DNA from: Bifidobacterium breve
GTDB lineage: Bacteria > Cyanobacteriota > Cyanobacteriia > PCC-6307 > Cyanobiaceae
Length of the DNA stretch: 33,352 nt
Assembly (NCBI GenBank): GCA_943325005.2
Contig: CALPNT020000010.1
Coordinates: 1-33,352 of the forward strand
Direction: 5' to 3'
In this document: one piece after another, positions 15,498 to 25,212 of the stretch
Numbering within the stretch: position 1 is the first letter of the stretch
Layout: each line of letters opens with the position of its first letter
Program-made: the position numbers and the translations under genes
Notes under the pieces: generated by a model
Told to the model about the DNA's origin: nothing
Seen by the model: only the letters and a program-made list of their open reading frames with translations
The model's database searches: none

Positions 15498-18400
15498 ATG
15501 AGTTGGCTGCCCACAGATTGGTCTCGATCCCTGCGAAAGGCTTTGCAGCACAACATGGTGTCGGCCCCGGCAGGTGGCAGGGCCAGCCGTCCGCCGGTGC
15601 TGCTGCTGGTCGCCCTGGCAGGTGGCGGCGTTCTGGTGGTGGGGGCCGTCGCCCTGTGGCTGGTGTCGGATCGCATCCTGGCCGGCCTCTATGAGAGCTG
15701 GCGGCCTCGCCTCGAGCGCCAGGTGGGCACGATCATGGGTCGGCCGCTGCAGCTCGGTCCCTACTGCGGCCTGAGTGCCGATGGCCTCTGTGTGGGGCCC
15801 AGTGGCTTGCTGGCCGGTGCCAAGGACGGCTCCACCGCTGAGATCCGCCGCACCCATGTGCTGCTGGACCCGCTGGCCAGCTGGCGACAGCGCAGCCTCG
15901 TGCTCGATCTCAGTTTCAGCGGCGCTCGCGTCGATCTGCGACCCAATGCCAGCGGGCAGTGGTGGCTGCTGGGCCAGCTTCCCCCAGGCGGCAAGCCGCC
16001 ACGCCTTGCTCTGCGCTTCCGCCTGCTCCAGCCGGGGCGCGTACGGCTCTGGTGGCCGGCTCAAGCTGGCCAGCCGATTGAGTTGGCTGCCGTTGGTGCC
16101 GTCGGCCTGCAGCCCCATCAGCGCCAGATCGAGGGGCGAGTCCGGGTGGAGCTGCCCGGCCAGCCGGGTTCAGCGCTGCTGGTGGGCAGGGGCCAGTGGC
16201 AGCAGCGCAGTTGGCGGCTGCAGATCACCCCCCAGCAGTTCCCGATCGCCCCGCTGCGCCAATTCGTGCCGCTGCAGGGTCAGCTGGGCGGCCAGGCCGA
16301 TGGGGTGTTTTCCCTGCGCCTGGAGCAGGGCGTGGCCAGCTGCCAGGGGCAGGTGGAGCTCGCAGCGGTGCGCTGGCAGCAGCGCGGGGTGGCCCAACCC
16401 TTGCTGGCGGAGCGACTGCCGCTCCGCTGCCAGGCCCAGCAGCTCAGCCTGGCGCCGAGTCGCTGGCAATTCGGTGCCTGGGCCGGGCAGGTTTCCGGCC
16501 GGATCGACGCCGACCGCGCCCTCTCCCTGCGTCTGCTGGCCAGGCCGCCGGCCGCCCAGGCCCTCGGTTCCACCCCGATCCAGGCTTCCCTGCAGGGCCG
16601 CTGGCGCGCCGGCAGGTTGCAGCAGGCCCAGCTGCAGGCCTGGCGCGGCCAGTCCCGTCTGATGGTGAACGGTGCGATCGGCCGCCAGCTGGACCTGGCC
16701 GGCAGCTGGCGGCTCGATCCCGTTGACCTTCCCCACGGCCGGCAACTACCGGATTGGCTGCGGGAGCAGCCGCTGCAAGGTCGGATTCTGGCTGCCGGAC
16801 TGTTGCGACAGCCGCGGCTGCAGGTGGATACGGCCCAGCAGCGGGCCAATCCGCTGCTGGGCCGTTGGCAGGCCTCACTGCGGCTGGAGGACGACCGACT
16901 GCAGCTGCTGCAACTGGAGGCGGAGCATCTGCAGGCCACCGCCTCGCTGCCAGTGGGCTTCCAAGCGGGCCGGGGACTGCGTTGGGGGGACCTGCAGGCC
17001 GAGTTCAGGCTGCGCGATTTTCCGCTCGCCCGACTCAACCCTTTGGTAGGGACCAAGCTCCAGGGCAGGCTGGATGCCGAGGGCCGGGTGCATGGAGCGC
17101 TGAGCGCCTTGGTGCCCGACCTCGATCTGATGGTGCATCGGCCCGGGGCCGGCCCGCTGCGGCTGGAAGAAACCTGGGGCGGACAGCTGGTCGGCCTCAG
17201 CGGCGGCGGCGGTCAGCTGCGCCTCGAGGCCCAGTCTCCTGCCTCCAGCGGCACGATCACGGCCCAGCTCGATCGCCGCTGGTATCCGATCCACATCGCC
17301 CTGTTGCGCCAGGGCGGCAGCCTCGAACTGAGCGGTAAACCGGCCCAGTACCGCTGGCAGGCCAGGGGCCTGCCTCTGCACGGGCTGTCGCTGGCCCTGG
17401 GCCGCAACCGGCCGTTCCAGCCCCTTGATGGCGGACTGAGTGGTTCGGGCAGCCTGTCGCTCCAGTCCCTGGCCTTCAGCGGCGATGTGGCCCTGGATCA
17501 ACCCCAGTTCCTCGGGCTCGGTGGCCGCAGCGTGCGGGCCCAGGTGGCCTACGCCGATCGGCAGTACAGCCTCAAGGGCACGGTGCAACCGCTGGCGTCC
17601 GGCAACATCGACGTGGAGCTCAAGGGGCGCTGGGCGGGGCCCTTCGCGGCCCGCTTCCAGGCAACGGATCTGTCCTCGCTGTTGTTCAACCAGATGCTCC
17701 AGGCCTGGGCCGTATGGCGTGGCGCGCCTCTGCCCCGCCATCAGGGGGCGGCGGCGCTGGGGGTGGCGGCGATCGAAACCCTGGGTGCTTCGATCCAGAA
17801 GCAGCTGCTGGTGCTGCAGGAGATGCAGCAGGGGCTCAATTCCTGGGATCAACAGCGCCGCCGAGCCACGCGAGCTGAGCGACTCGCCCGGCTGCAGATG
17901 CGGCTGGATGCCGATCTGGCGATCCATGGTCCCGATCTGCGCCGGGCCCGGGCCGAGCTCAAGGCCAGTGGCCATCTGTGGCTGGCCCTGCGGGACCGGG
18001 ATCTGGCCCTGGCCCACGACCCCTTTCAGGTGCGGCTGGAGGGCCCCCTGTTTGCCGGCGCCGGCAGCTTCGAGCTCTCGGGTGTCTCGCTCTCGCTGCT
18101 GTCCCTGCTGACGCCAGTGCCGGAAAGCCTGCGCGGCCACCTCGGCCTGCGCGGGCGCTATCGCCTCGGCTCCAGCCAGCCCGAACTGGCGCTGGATGTG
18201 TCCCTGGACGACGCCGGCCTCGGCCAGCAGGCCCTCCAACTCGATCGCGGCCATGTCGAACTGATGGCCAAGGGCCTGGGTGTGGACCTGGCCCTGCGCG
18301 CCGCCGGGGCCTCCAGCAGTGTCGATCTGGCCGGCACCATCCCCCTGGACCGGCGCAGTGACAAGCTCGAACTGCGCCTGGCCAGCCGGGGTGACGGCCT

Positions 18401-19952
18401 GCGCTTTCTCACCGATCTCACCGGCCGGGCAGTGACCTGGCGCAAGGGCAGTGTCGACCTTCAGTTGCTGGTGCGCGGCAGCCTCGCTGATCCAATTGCC
18501 AACGGCTTCCTGCGCTTCCGCGCTGGCGAGTACGAGGTTGTCGGCCAAGCGCTGCAGGAGGTGGAGGCCACGGTGTTGTTCGATTTCCAGCAGCTGCTGG
18601 TTCAGGATCTGCGGGCGCGGGTCGGCAAGCGCGGCCGCATCCAGGGCGAGGGGAGATTGGGCCTGGTCCACGGCCTCAGCAACGAGCCGACCCTGTCTCT
18701 GAGCCTCAAGGACGTGCCCTTCGCCCAGTCGCGGATCGCTGCCATGGCGGCGGGTCGGCTGACCCTGGCCGGCAGCCTGGTGGCCCCCAGGCTCGGCGGC
18801 GACCTGACGATCAGCCACGGCACGATCAACGCCCAGCCCGGCCAGCTGGGCCGCCCCGAGCCGTCCACCCCAGCCGGGCCCGATCAGACCGCGGCAAGCC
18901 AGGCCAAAGCCGGCTCGCCGGTGCAACCCACCACCATGAATGAGCTGCTGCAGAGCCAGTGGGATTTCAGCCAGCCGCTGGTGTTGCTCGGTCCGGATGT
19001 CGAGTCGAGCACCAGTGCGGCCCTGGAGCAATCGATTCCCAATCTCCCCTGGCTCAGCTTCAACGACCTGGTGCTGCGCTTCGGACCTGGGCTGCAGGTG
19101 GTGCTGCCGAACATCGCCAACTTCAGCACCGGCGGCTCGCTGCGCCTCAGCGGCCAACTCGATCCCTCGCTGCGGGCCTCCGGGGTGGTGCGCCTGCTCC
19201 GGGGGCGGCTCAATCTGTTCACCACCACCTTCAACCTCGATCCCGATGCGCCCAACGTGGCCGTGTTCACCCCGTCGCTGGGTCTGGTTCCCTACCTCGA
19301 CATCGCCCTGCGCACCCGCATCGCCGACAGCCTCAACGTGATCTCACCCAGTGGGCTGGGCCAGGGAGGCATGGGCGGTTCGGGCTATTCCTCCCTGGTG
19401 GAGGCGGAGTCCCAGGGGGGCTTCTCGTCCCTGAATCAACTGAATCTGATTCTGGTCACCGTGAGTGTGAGCGGCCCAGCCGATCGGATCGCCGAGAACA
19501 TCCGCCTGCGCAGCAGTCCACCCCTGCCCCAGGAACGCCTGGTGGCCCTGATCGGCGGCAACTCCCTGGCGGGACTCAACGGGGCCCAGGCCGGCACCGC
19601 CCTGGCCACGGTGCTCGGCCAGTCGCTGCTCTCTCCCCTGCTGGCCTCGTTCAGCGATGCCTTGGGGCAGCGCATCAGCCTGGCCCTCTATCCCACCTAC
19701 GTGAATCCATCGACCGCCGTGCGCCGGGAGCTGCGCTCCGGCCGGGTTCCCCCCCAGCTGGTGCTGGCCTCGGAGCTGGGCTACGACATCACCGATCGCT
19801 TCAATGCCTCGCTGCTGGTGGCGCCCAACCGCTCCGATGTGCCGCCCCAGGTGACCCTCACCTACAAGGCTTCCGAAACCTTCAATGTGCAGGGCTCGGT
19901 GGACAGCCAGGGGGCCTGGCAGAGCCTGCTGCAGGTGTTTTTCCGCTTCTGA
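15498..19952 (+). CDS. TamB/Tic236-type translocation and assembly protein (DUF490)
   Basis: The product is 1484 aa from the ATG at 15498. One N-terminal membrane anchor (residues about 32-56, VLLLVALAGGGVLVVGAVALWLV) is followed by a very long series of beta-rich repeats such as LGRWQASLRLEDDRLQLLQLEAEHL. The C-terminal TamB domain contains LRLSGQLDPSLRASGVVRLLRGRLNLF and LVPYLDIALRTRI, and the chain ends in aromatic VFFRF. TamB spans the periplasm, working with an Omp85 partner and in lipid transport to the outer membrane; Tic236 is its plastid relative. The ORF starts at 15414, but that extension covers the divergent promoter. A low-complexity linker (about residues 1115-1140) interrupts the late part. 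It is probably alone in its function here; the ROK kinase follows after 69 bp. Confidence 0.93.
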   Translation: MSWLPTDWSRSLRKALQHNMVSAPAGGRASRPPVLLLVALAGGGVLVVGAVALWLVSDRILAGLYESWRPRLERQVGTIMGRPLQLGPYCGLSADGLCVGPSGLLAGAKDGSTAEIRRTHVLLDPLASWRQRSLVLDLSFSGARVDLRPNASGQWWLLGQLPPGGKPPRLALRFRLLQPGRVRLWWPAQAGQPIELAAVGAVGLQPHQRQIEGRVRVELPGQPGSALLVGRGQWQQRSWRLQITPQQFPIAPLRQFVPLQGQLGGQADGVFSLRLEQGVASCQGQVELAAVRWQQRGVAQPLLAERLPLRCQAQQLSLAPSRWQFGAWAGQVSGRIDADRALSLRLLARPPAAQALGSTPIQASLQGRWRAGRLQQAQLQAWRGQSRLMVNGAIGRQLDLAGSWRLDPVDLPHGRQLPDWLREQPLQGRILAAGLLRQPRLQVDTAQQRANPLLGRWQASLRLEDDRLQLLQLEAEHLQATASLPVGFQAGRGLRWGDLQAEFRLRDFPLARLNPLVGTKLQGRLDAEGRVHGALSALVPDLDLMVHRPGAGPLRLEETWGGQLVGLSGGGGQLRLEAQSPASSGTITAQLDRRWYPIHIALLRQGGSLELSGKPAQYRWQARGLPLHGLSLALGRNRPFQPLDGGLSGSGSLSLQSLAFSGDVALDQPQFLGLGGRSVRAQVAYADRQYSLKGTVQPLASGNIDVELKGRWAGPFAARFQATDLSSLLFNQMLQAWAVWRGAPLPRHQGAAALGVAAIETLGASIQKQLLVLQEMQQGLNSWDQQRRRATRAERLARLQMRLDADLAIHGPDLRRARAELKASGHLWLALRDRDLALAHDPFQVRLEGPLFAGAGSFELSGVSLSLLSLLTPVPESLRGHLGLRGRYRLGSSQPELALDVSLDDAGLGQQALQLDRGHVELMAKGLGVDLALRAAGASSSVDLAGTIPLDRRSDKLELRLASRGDGLRFLTDLTGRAVTWRKGSVDLQLLVRGSLADPIANGFLRFRAGEYEVVGQALQEVEATVLFDFQQLLVQDLRARVGKRGRIQGEGRLGLVHGLSNEPTLSLSLKDVPFAQSRIAAMAAGRLTLAGSLVAPRLGGDLTISHGTINAQPGQLGRPEPSTPAGPDQTAASQAKAGSPVQPTTMNELLQSQWDFSQPLVLLGPDVESSTSAALEQSIPNLPWLSFNDLVLRFGPGLQVVLPNIANFSTGGSLRLSGQLDPSLRASGVVRLLRGRLNLFTTTFNLDPDAPNVAVFTPSLGLVPYLDIALRTRIADSLNVISPSGLGQGGMGGSGYSSLVEAESQGGFSSLNQLNLILVTVSVSGPADRIAENIRLRSSPPLPQERLVALIGGNSLAGLNGAQAGTALATVLGQSLLSPLLASFSDALGQRISLALYPTYVNPSTAVRRELRSGRVPPQLVLASELGYDITDRFNASLLVAPNRSDVPPQVTLTYKASETFNVQGSVDSQGAWQSLLQVFFRF

Positions 19953-20021
19953 GCGGGCCAGAGTGCCGCTGTATCAGGCTCGGGGGCCAATGTCCGCGAC
20001 CAGCTCTGCCGCGCTTCTGTG

Positions 20022-20987
20022 ATGACCGAGTCCCTTGCTTGCCCCGTCTCCCCCGCTCGCGGCGGTGGATCCGACCCAGGAAACGCAGGCCAGCCCAGCG
20101 GGACGGGTCAGCTGATCGGCATTGATCTCGGCGGCACCGCCATCAAGTTTGGCCGCTTTGATCAGCAGGGCCAGCTGCTGGCCGAGCTGGAGGTGCCCAC
20201 GCCCCAGCCGGCGATGCCGGGGGCCGTCACCATCGTGATCGCCGAAGCGGTGGCTCAGCTCGATCCGGAGCGCCTGGCCGATCGGGTCGGGGTGGGCTTG
20301 CCGGGGCCGACGGATCGGGCGGCGCGCCTCGCCCGGATTTCGATCAATCTGCCCGGTTGGGTGGATGTGCCCCTGGCGGATTGGCTGGAGTCGCGGCTGC
20401 AACGGCGGGTCACCCTGGCCAATGACGCCAACTGCGCCCTGCTCGGTGAGGCCTGGCTCGGGGCGGCCCGTGCCGGTGGCGACACGATTCTGCTCACCCT
20501 CGGCACCGGCGTCGGTGGCGGTGTGATGCTGGCGGGACACCTGTTCACCGGCCATGGCGGTGCCGCCGGCGAACTCGGCCTGATCGGGCTGGATCCCGAC
20601 GGTCCCCCTTGCCGCAGTGGCAATCGCGGTTCCCTGGAGCAGTACTGCAGCATCGCCGGCCTGGCCCGGCTCAGCCCGATCGAACCCGATGAGCTCTGCC
20701 GCCTGGCCGATGCGGGGGACAGCGCAGCGTTGGCCGTGTGGACGCGCTACGGCCAGCTGCTGGGCATTGGCCTGAGCTCCCTGCTCTATGTGCTCACCCC
20801 GGAGCTGGTGTTGCTCGGCGGTGGCCTCAGTGGCGCCAGCCACCATTTCCTGCCGGCGGTGTGGGCCGAATTGGAGCAGCGGGTGCTGGCGGTGTCACGC
20901 GAGGGGCTGGAGATTCGGCCCTGTGCCCTCGGCAACGGGGCCGGCCGGCTCGGCGCCGCCAAGTTGGCGCTGGATCGCTTGGGATGA
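20022..20987 (+). CDS. ROK-family sugar kinase (glucokinase-like)
   Basis: The 321-aa product has the ATP-binding motif [13 protein letters not shown] (32-44), the catalytic Asp in [10 protein letters not shown] (N134-D135), [10 protein letters not shown] and the ROK signature [10 protein letters not shown]. The zinc motif of canonical ROK proteins (CxCGxxGCxE) is degenerate here: [10 protein letters not shown] keeps only the first Cys (C197) and replaces the other two with Ser. I recall similar Ser-rich versions in cyanobacterial ROK kinases. It should phosphorylate glucose or a related hexose in the cytoplasm, but specificity is unproven. The first 29 residues are a poorly conserved extension. 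The ORF begins at the GTG three bases earlier; the ATG is preferred. proA starts seven bases downstream, so they are likely cotranscribed. Confidence 0.9.
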   Translation: MTESLACPVSPARGGGSDPGNAGQPSGTGQLIGIDLGGTAIKFGRFDQQGQLLAELEVPTPQPAMPGAVTIVIAEAVAQLDPERLADRVGVGLPGPTDRAARLARISINLPGWVDVPLADWLESRLQRRVTLANDANCALLGEAWLGAARAGGDTILLTLGTGVGGGVMLAGHLFTGHGGAAGELGLIGLDPDGPPCRSGNRGSLEQYCSIAGLARLSPIEPDELCRLADAGDSAALAVWTRYGQLLGIGLSSLLYVLTPELVLLGGGLSGASHHFLPAVWAELEQRVLAVSREGLEIRPCALGNGAGRLGAAKLALDRLG

Positions 20988-20994
20988 TGGAGCC

Positions 20995-22302
20995 ATGACC
21001 GACATACCCGATCCCTCGCCCGAGTTGCTGCAGCGCGCCTTGGCCGTGCGGCGCTCAGCCCTGGCCCTGGGCCAGAGCAGCGATGGCCAGCGCTGCGAGG
21101 CCGTGCAGGCGATGGCGGCGGCCCTGGAAGCTGATGGAGCGGCGATTCTGGCGGCCAACCAGCGTGATCTGGCGGCCGCCGTGGCCGATGGCCTGGCGCC
21201 GGCGCTGGTGGCCCGGCTCAAGCTTGATCCCCCCAAGCTGGCCGCGGCGATCGCGGGGGTGCGCCAGGTGGCGAGCCTGGCCGATCCGCTGGGCCGGCGC
21301 CAGCTCCACACCGAACTGGATCAAGGGCTGGTGCTGGAGCGGATCAGCGTGCCGCTCGGGGTGCTGGGCGTGATCTTCGAGGCCAGGCCCGATGCGGTGA
21401 TGCAGATCGCCTCGCTGGCGATCCGCTCCGGCAACGGCGCCCTGCTCAAGGGGGGCCGGGAGGCCATCCACAGCTGCGAAGCGATCCTGGCGGCCCTGCA
21501 TCGCGGCCTGGCCACCACCAGCATTGAGCCCCAGGCCCTGGCCCTGCTCACCAGCCGCCAGGAAAGCCTGGCCATGCTGAAGCTCGATGGCCTGGTGGAT
21601 CTGATCATTCCGCGCGGCTCCAACGATCTGGTGCGCTTCATCCAGGACAACACCCGCATCCCGGTGCTGGGCCATGCCGATGGCATCTGCCATCTCTACG
21701 TGGACCAGGCGGCCGATCCCGAGCAGGCCCTGCGCCTGGCCCTCGACAGCAAGATCCAGTACCCGGCCGCCTGCAACGCCATCGAGACGCTGCTGGTGCA
21801 TCGTCAGATTGCCCCCAGCTTCCTGCCGGCGGCGATTGAGGCCTTTGCTGCCGCAGGCGTTGAACTGCGCGGCGATGCGGCCGCCTGTGCCCTGGGCGTG
21901 CCGCACGCCGCCCAGGACCAGGACTGGCGCACGGAGTATTCCGACCTGATTCTGAGTGTGCGGGTGGTCGATGACCTGGAGATGGCCCTCGAGCACATCG
22001 CCAGCTACGGCTCCCGCCACACCGATGCGATCGCCACCACCGACCCGCTGGCCGCCGATCGCTTCCTGGCGGCGGTGGACAGCGCCGGGGTGTATCTCAA
22101 CTGCTCCACCCGCTTCGCCGATGGCTTCCGCTATGGCTTCGGTGCCGAGGTGGGCATCAGCACCCAGACCCTGCCGCCGCGCGGTCCGGTGGGGCTGGAG
22201 GGGCTGGTCACCTACCGCTACCGGCTGCGCGGTGAGGGCCACATCGCCGCCGATTACGCCCGTGGTGTGCGCCAGTTCAGCCATCGCCCCCTGCCGCTGT
22301 GA
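20995..22302 (+). CDS. proA: Glutamate-5-semialdehyde dehydrogenase (gamma-glutamyl phosphate reductase)
   Basis: The 435-aa product catalyses the NADPH-dependent reduction of gamma-glutamyl phosphate in proline synthesis. It shows the ProA features [26 protein letters not shown] (about 129-154), IPRGSNDLV, the catalytic Cys260 in [14 protein letters not shown] and the C-terminal [19 protein letters not shown]. Length is normal for the family. The ORF runs from 20788 inside the ROK gene; the ATG at 20995 gives the expected N-terminus. proB is not in the window. The lipase-like gene begins 15 bp after the stop. Confidence 0.97.
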   Translation: MTDIPDPSPELLQRALAVRRSALALGQSSDGQRCEAVQAMAAALEADGAAILAANQRDLAAAVADGLAPALVARLKLDPPKLAAAIAGVRQVASLADPLGRRQLHTELDQGLVLERISVPLGVLGVIFEARPDAVMQIASLAIRSGNGALLKGGREAIHSCEAILAALHRGLATTSIEPQALALLTSRQESLAMLKLDGLVDLIIPRGSNDLVRFIQDNTRIPVLGHADGICHLYVDQAADPEQALRLALDSKIQYPAACNAIETLLVHRQIAPSFLPAAIEAFAAAGVELRGDAAACALGVPHAAQDQDWRTEYSDLILSVRVVDDLEMALEHIASYGSRHTDAIATTDPLAADRFLAAVDSAGVYLNCSTRFADGFRYGFGAEVGISTQTLPPRGPVGLEGLVTYRYRLRGEGHIAADYARGVRQFSHRPLPL

Positions 22303-22317
22303 CGGTGCCAGGCCGCC

Positions 22318-22914
22318 ATGGCTGAAGCGACTCCCCTGGTGCTGATCCACGGGCTCTGGGACTCGCCGAAGGTGTTCCGCCCCCTGCTGCGGGATCTGAA
22401 CCATCGCCGTGATCCGCTGCTGCTGCCCCATCTGCCCCATGGATTGGGTTCCAAACCGTTGCTGGCTCTGGCCCAGCAACTCGATGAGGCGATTCGAACG
22501 GCCTTCGGGCCTGAGCGACCGATCGATCTGCTGGGATTCTCAATGGGGGGCGTGATCGCCCGCACCTGGATTCAGCTGCTGGGGGGTGCGCCCCGCACCC
22601 GCCGCTTCATCAGTGTCGCCAGCCCCCACCAGGGCACCTTGACAGCCGTGCCGTGGCCGGGCCTGTGGCTGGCCGGCGTTGCTGACATGAAGCCGGGCAG
22701 TGGGCTGCTGCAGCGGCTCAACGCCGATCTCGAACCGCTGCGCCGCATCGATTGCTGCAGCTTCTATACGCTCACCGATCTGACCGTTTTCCCCGGCTGG
22801 CTGGCGGTGCTGCCGGTGGGCCGCCGCCAGCTGCTGCCGGTGTTGCGCCATGACTGTCTGCTGCGGGCGCCCCAAGGCGTGCAGCCGCTGCTGGCGGAGC
22901 TGCTGCGGCCGTGA
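22318..22914 (+). CDS. Lipase-like alpha/beta hydrolase
   Basis: The 198-aa protein has the oxyanion-hole motif LIHGLWDSP (9-17), the nucleophile elbow GFSMGG (Ser75), a candidate acid D154 (YTLTDLTVFPG) and a candidate His178 (VLRHDCLL). It is close to the small bacterial triacylglycerol-lipase/PGAP1-like group. No signal peptide is seen, so it is probably cytoplasmic or membrane-peripheral. The substrate is unknown. It is the last gene of the plus-strand cluster with proA and ends six bases before the convergent prlC stop. Confidence 0.87.
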   Translation: MAEATPLVLIHGLWDSPKVFRPLLRDLNHRRDPLLLPHLPHGLGSKPLLALAQQLDEAIRTAFGPERPIDLLGFSMGGVIARTWIQLLGGAPRTRRFISVASPHQGTLTAVPWPGLWLAGVADMKPGSGLLQRLNADLEPLRRIDCCSFYTLTDLTVFPGWLAVLPVGRRQLLPVLRHDCLLRAPQGVQPLLAELLRP

Positions 22915-22920
22915 TCAGGC

Positions 22921-25119
22921 TCAGCTCGCCACCAGACCCGTGTGGCGGATCAAGGCTTCGGTGGAGGGCGGGCGGCCGCGGAAGCTCTCGAACACCTCAG
23001 CCGGATGGCGACTACCGCCCAGACTCAGCACGGTGTCGCGGAAGCGGCGGCCGATGGCGCGAATCGAATCCTCGTTCTCGAGACCACCCTCTTCAAAGGC
23101 ACTGAAGGCGTCGGCGCTGAGCACTTCGGCCCACTTGTAGGAGTAGTACCCAGCGGCATAGCCGCCGGCGAAGATGTGACCAAAAGAGCAGAGCAGCGCA
23201 TCTTCTTCAATCGGCTCCAGCACCGTGGTGGTGATGGCGATCTGGCGGCGCACCTGTTCGGGGCTCTGACCGCAGTCCGGCGTCCAGCTGCTGTGCAGCC
23301 GAAGATCCGTCAACGAGAAGTGCACCTGCCGCAGGGTGGCGGCGCCGGCCATGAAGGTGCGGGCGGCGAGCAGCTTGTCGTATTCCCCCTCGGGCAGCGG
23401 TTCGCCGCTCTGCCAATGGCGTGCCAGACCCAGCAAGGTGGCTTTGTCGTAGCACCAGTTCTCCATGAACTGGCTGGGCAGTTCCACCGCATCCCACTCC
23501 ACGTTGTTGATGCCGGCGGCCTGGGGCCGCTCGACGGTGGTGAGCATGTGATGGAGGCCATGGCCGAACTCATGGAAGAGGGTTTCCACCTCCTGGAAGG
23601 TCATCAGGCTGGGGGTGTCGCCCACCGGCGGGCTCTGATTGCAGATCAGATAGGCCACCGGCAGCACCGGGCTGCCATCAGCCGCCTGGGACAGGCTGAG
23701 GCATTCATCCATCCAGGCGCCGCCGCGCTTGCTGCCGGGCCGGCTGTAGGGATCGAGATAGAAGGCGGCGATCGGCCGGCCCTGGTCGCGGTCGTGGACG
23801 CGGAAGAAGCGCACATCCGGATGCCAGATCGGCGCTTCGCCATCGGCGGCGGTGATCGTCAGACCGAAGAGCCGATCGCAGAGGGCAAAGAGGCCATCGA
23901 GCACCCGCGGCAGGGGGAACCAGGGCCGCAGGGCCTCGCTGTCGAGATTGAAGCGCTCGCGACGCCGATGATCAGCCCAGAAACTCACATCCCAGGGCTG
24001 CAGATCGGTGGCCTCGGCGGCACCGTGACGCTCAGCGCAGGCGCGCAGGTCGGCGAGCTCCTGGACCGCCATCGGGTAGGCGGCAGTGCGCAGATCCTCC
24101 AGCAGGCTTTCCACCTGCTCGATCGAGTCGGCCATCTTGGCGGCCAGGCTCAGCTCGGCCCAGTTGGCATAGCCCAGGCGACGGGCCTGCTCCAGCCGCA
24201 GGCTGAGAATGCGCTCGATCACCGGCCAGTTGCTGTCGCCACTGGCTGCTTGCTCCGTGCTGTTTAGAGCAGGGCTGGTCTGATCAGTGCTGGTTTGGCC
24301 AGCGCTGAGCTGACCAGAGGGGGTCTCGCCTGAGGCGCGGCTCACCTGGGCTTTGTAGAGCCGTTCGCGCAGATCGCGGCGATGGCTGTATTGCATGAAC
24401 GGCCCGAAGCGGGGGTAGTCCAGTCCCAGCAGCCAGGGACCCGACTCCGCCGAGGCGTCGGCAGCGGCCGGATCGGCCTGACGGGCGGCCTGGGCCAGCT
24501 GCTCGCGCAGGCTCAGAGGCAGCCCCTCCACCTCGGCCGCCTCGGTGAGCCGCAGCGTCCAGCTGTTGGTGGCATCCAGCAAGCGATTGCCAAAGCTGGT
24601 GGAGAGTTCCGCCAGCTCCTGGCTGGCGGCGTTGAAGGCCAGCCGCTCGGCTCCGGCCAGCCCGACGCCGCGCCGGTCCATGTCGCGCAGCTCGGCCGTG
24701 AGGATGCGCTGCTGGGTGGCGTCCAGATCCGGTCGTGTCTGCAGCGCTTTCAGCGCCCTGTAGAGAATTTCGCTCTGACCGGCGCGATTGCCGAAGGCCA
24801 CCACCGCCGCCTGCTCCTGGGCATGGGCCTGGCGCAGTTCCGGCGTATTGCAGACGCCATTGAGATGGCCCACCACCCCCCAGCTCCAGCGCAGTCGTTC
24901 ATTGAGCTGATGCAGGGGCTCCATCACCGTTGGCCAGTCGGGCGACTGACCGCTGCGGTCGAGGACAGCGAGCCGGGCTTCGAGCGAGGAGAGCTCCTGC
25001 TCCAGTTCGGCCATCAGCTCCGGAATGTGCTGACTCACCTGCTCTGGTGTGATCAGCTCGAACTGGGGCAGCCCGGCGCCGGCCAGCAAGGCGGGTCGGC
25101 TCTGGAGTTCAAGGGCCAT
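22921..25119 (-). CDS. prlC: Oligopeptidase A-like M3 zinc metallopeptidase
   Basis: The 732-aa product has the M3 zinc motif HEFGH (516-520, catalytic E517) and the third ligand E546 in VELPSQFMENW. A long helical N-terminal region and the late GYAAGYYSYKWAEVL segment complete the family pattern. M3 oligopeptidases degrade short peptides, including cleaved leader peptides, in the cytoplasm. Residues 261-296 are a Ser/Thr/Gly/Gln-rich insertion in period-5 repeats that is not part of the catalytic core. The ATG at 25119 gives a normal N-terminus. It is the last gene of the minus-strand series after ndhD, with a 93-bp gap holding a hairpin. Confidence 0.95.
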   Translation of the reverse strand: MALELQSRPALLAGAGLPQFELITPEQVSQHIPELMAELEQELSSLEARLAVLDRSGQSPDWPTVMEPLHQLNERLRWSWGVVGHLNGVCNTPELRQAHAQEQAAVVAFGNRAGQSEILYRALKALQTRPDLDATQQRILTAELRDMDRRGVGLAGAERLAFNAASQELAELSTSFGNRLLDATNSWTLRLTEAAEVEGLPLSLREQLAQAARQADPAAADASAESGPWLLGLDYPRFGPFMQYSHRRDLRERLYKAQVSRASGETPSGQLSAGQTSTDQTSPALNSTEQAASGDSNWPVIERILSLRLEQARRLGYANWAELSLAAKMADSIEQVESLLEDLRTAAYPMAVQELADLRACAERHGAAEATDLQPWDVSFWADHRRRERFNLDSEALRPWFPLPRVLDGLFALCDRLFGLTITAADGEAPIWHPDVRFFRVHDRDQGRPIAAFYLDPYSRPGSKRGGAWMDECLSLSQAADGSPVLPVAYLICNQSPPVGDTPSLMTFQEVETLFHEFGHGLHHMLTTVERPQAAGINNVEWDAVELPSQFMENWCYDKATLLGLARHWQSGEPLPEGEYDKLLAARTFMAGAATLRQVHFSLTDLRLHSSWTPDCGQSPEQVRRQIAITTTVLEPIEEDALLCSFGHIFAGGYAAGYYSYKWAEVLSADAFSAFEEGGLENEDSIRAIGRRFRDTVLSLGGSRHPAEVFESFRGRPPSTEALIRHTGLVAS
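24238..24327 (-). repeat. Degenerate 15-bp repeats (6 units) within prlC
   Basis: The insertion reads as pentapeptides ETPSG, QLSAG, QTSTD, QTSPA, LNSTE and QAASG, with Ser or Thr at fixed positions. At the DNA level the period is 15 bp, with variants of GACCAGAGGGGGTCT and GGCCAGCGCTGAGCT. It is more diverged than the repeats in the channel gene. Confidence 0.65.
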
Positions 25120-25185
25120 GGTGGGTGTGGGGAGGCTGCTCGTTGCAGCTATTCCAGCCCAAAAGCGAGGCCGGCGTGGCTCGGG

Positions 25186-25207
25186 CTGGGGCGGGGATCA
25201 GCCCCAG
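25186..25207 (-). terminator. GC-rich hairpin after ndhD, possible terminator
   Basis: CTGGGGC and GCCCCAG form a 7-bp stem with an 8-nt loop starting six bases after the ndhD stop. No T tract follows directly, so it may only weaken read-through to prlC or protect the 3' end. Confidence 0.35.
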
Positions 25208-25212
25208 GCCGT

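Noticed and set aside
16875-19157. Minus-strand ORF of 760 aa opposite the TamB-type gene
   Set aside because: It is Gln/Ala/Gly-rich antisense sequence without motif, typical of long GC-rich shadows.
21055-22479. Minus-strand ORF of 474 aa opposite proA
   Set aside because: The proA catalytic and signature motifs are on the plus strand; the antisense frame shows nothing.
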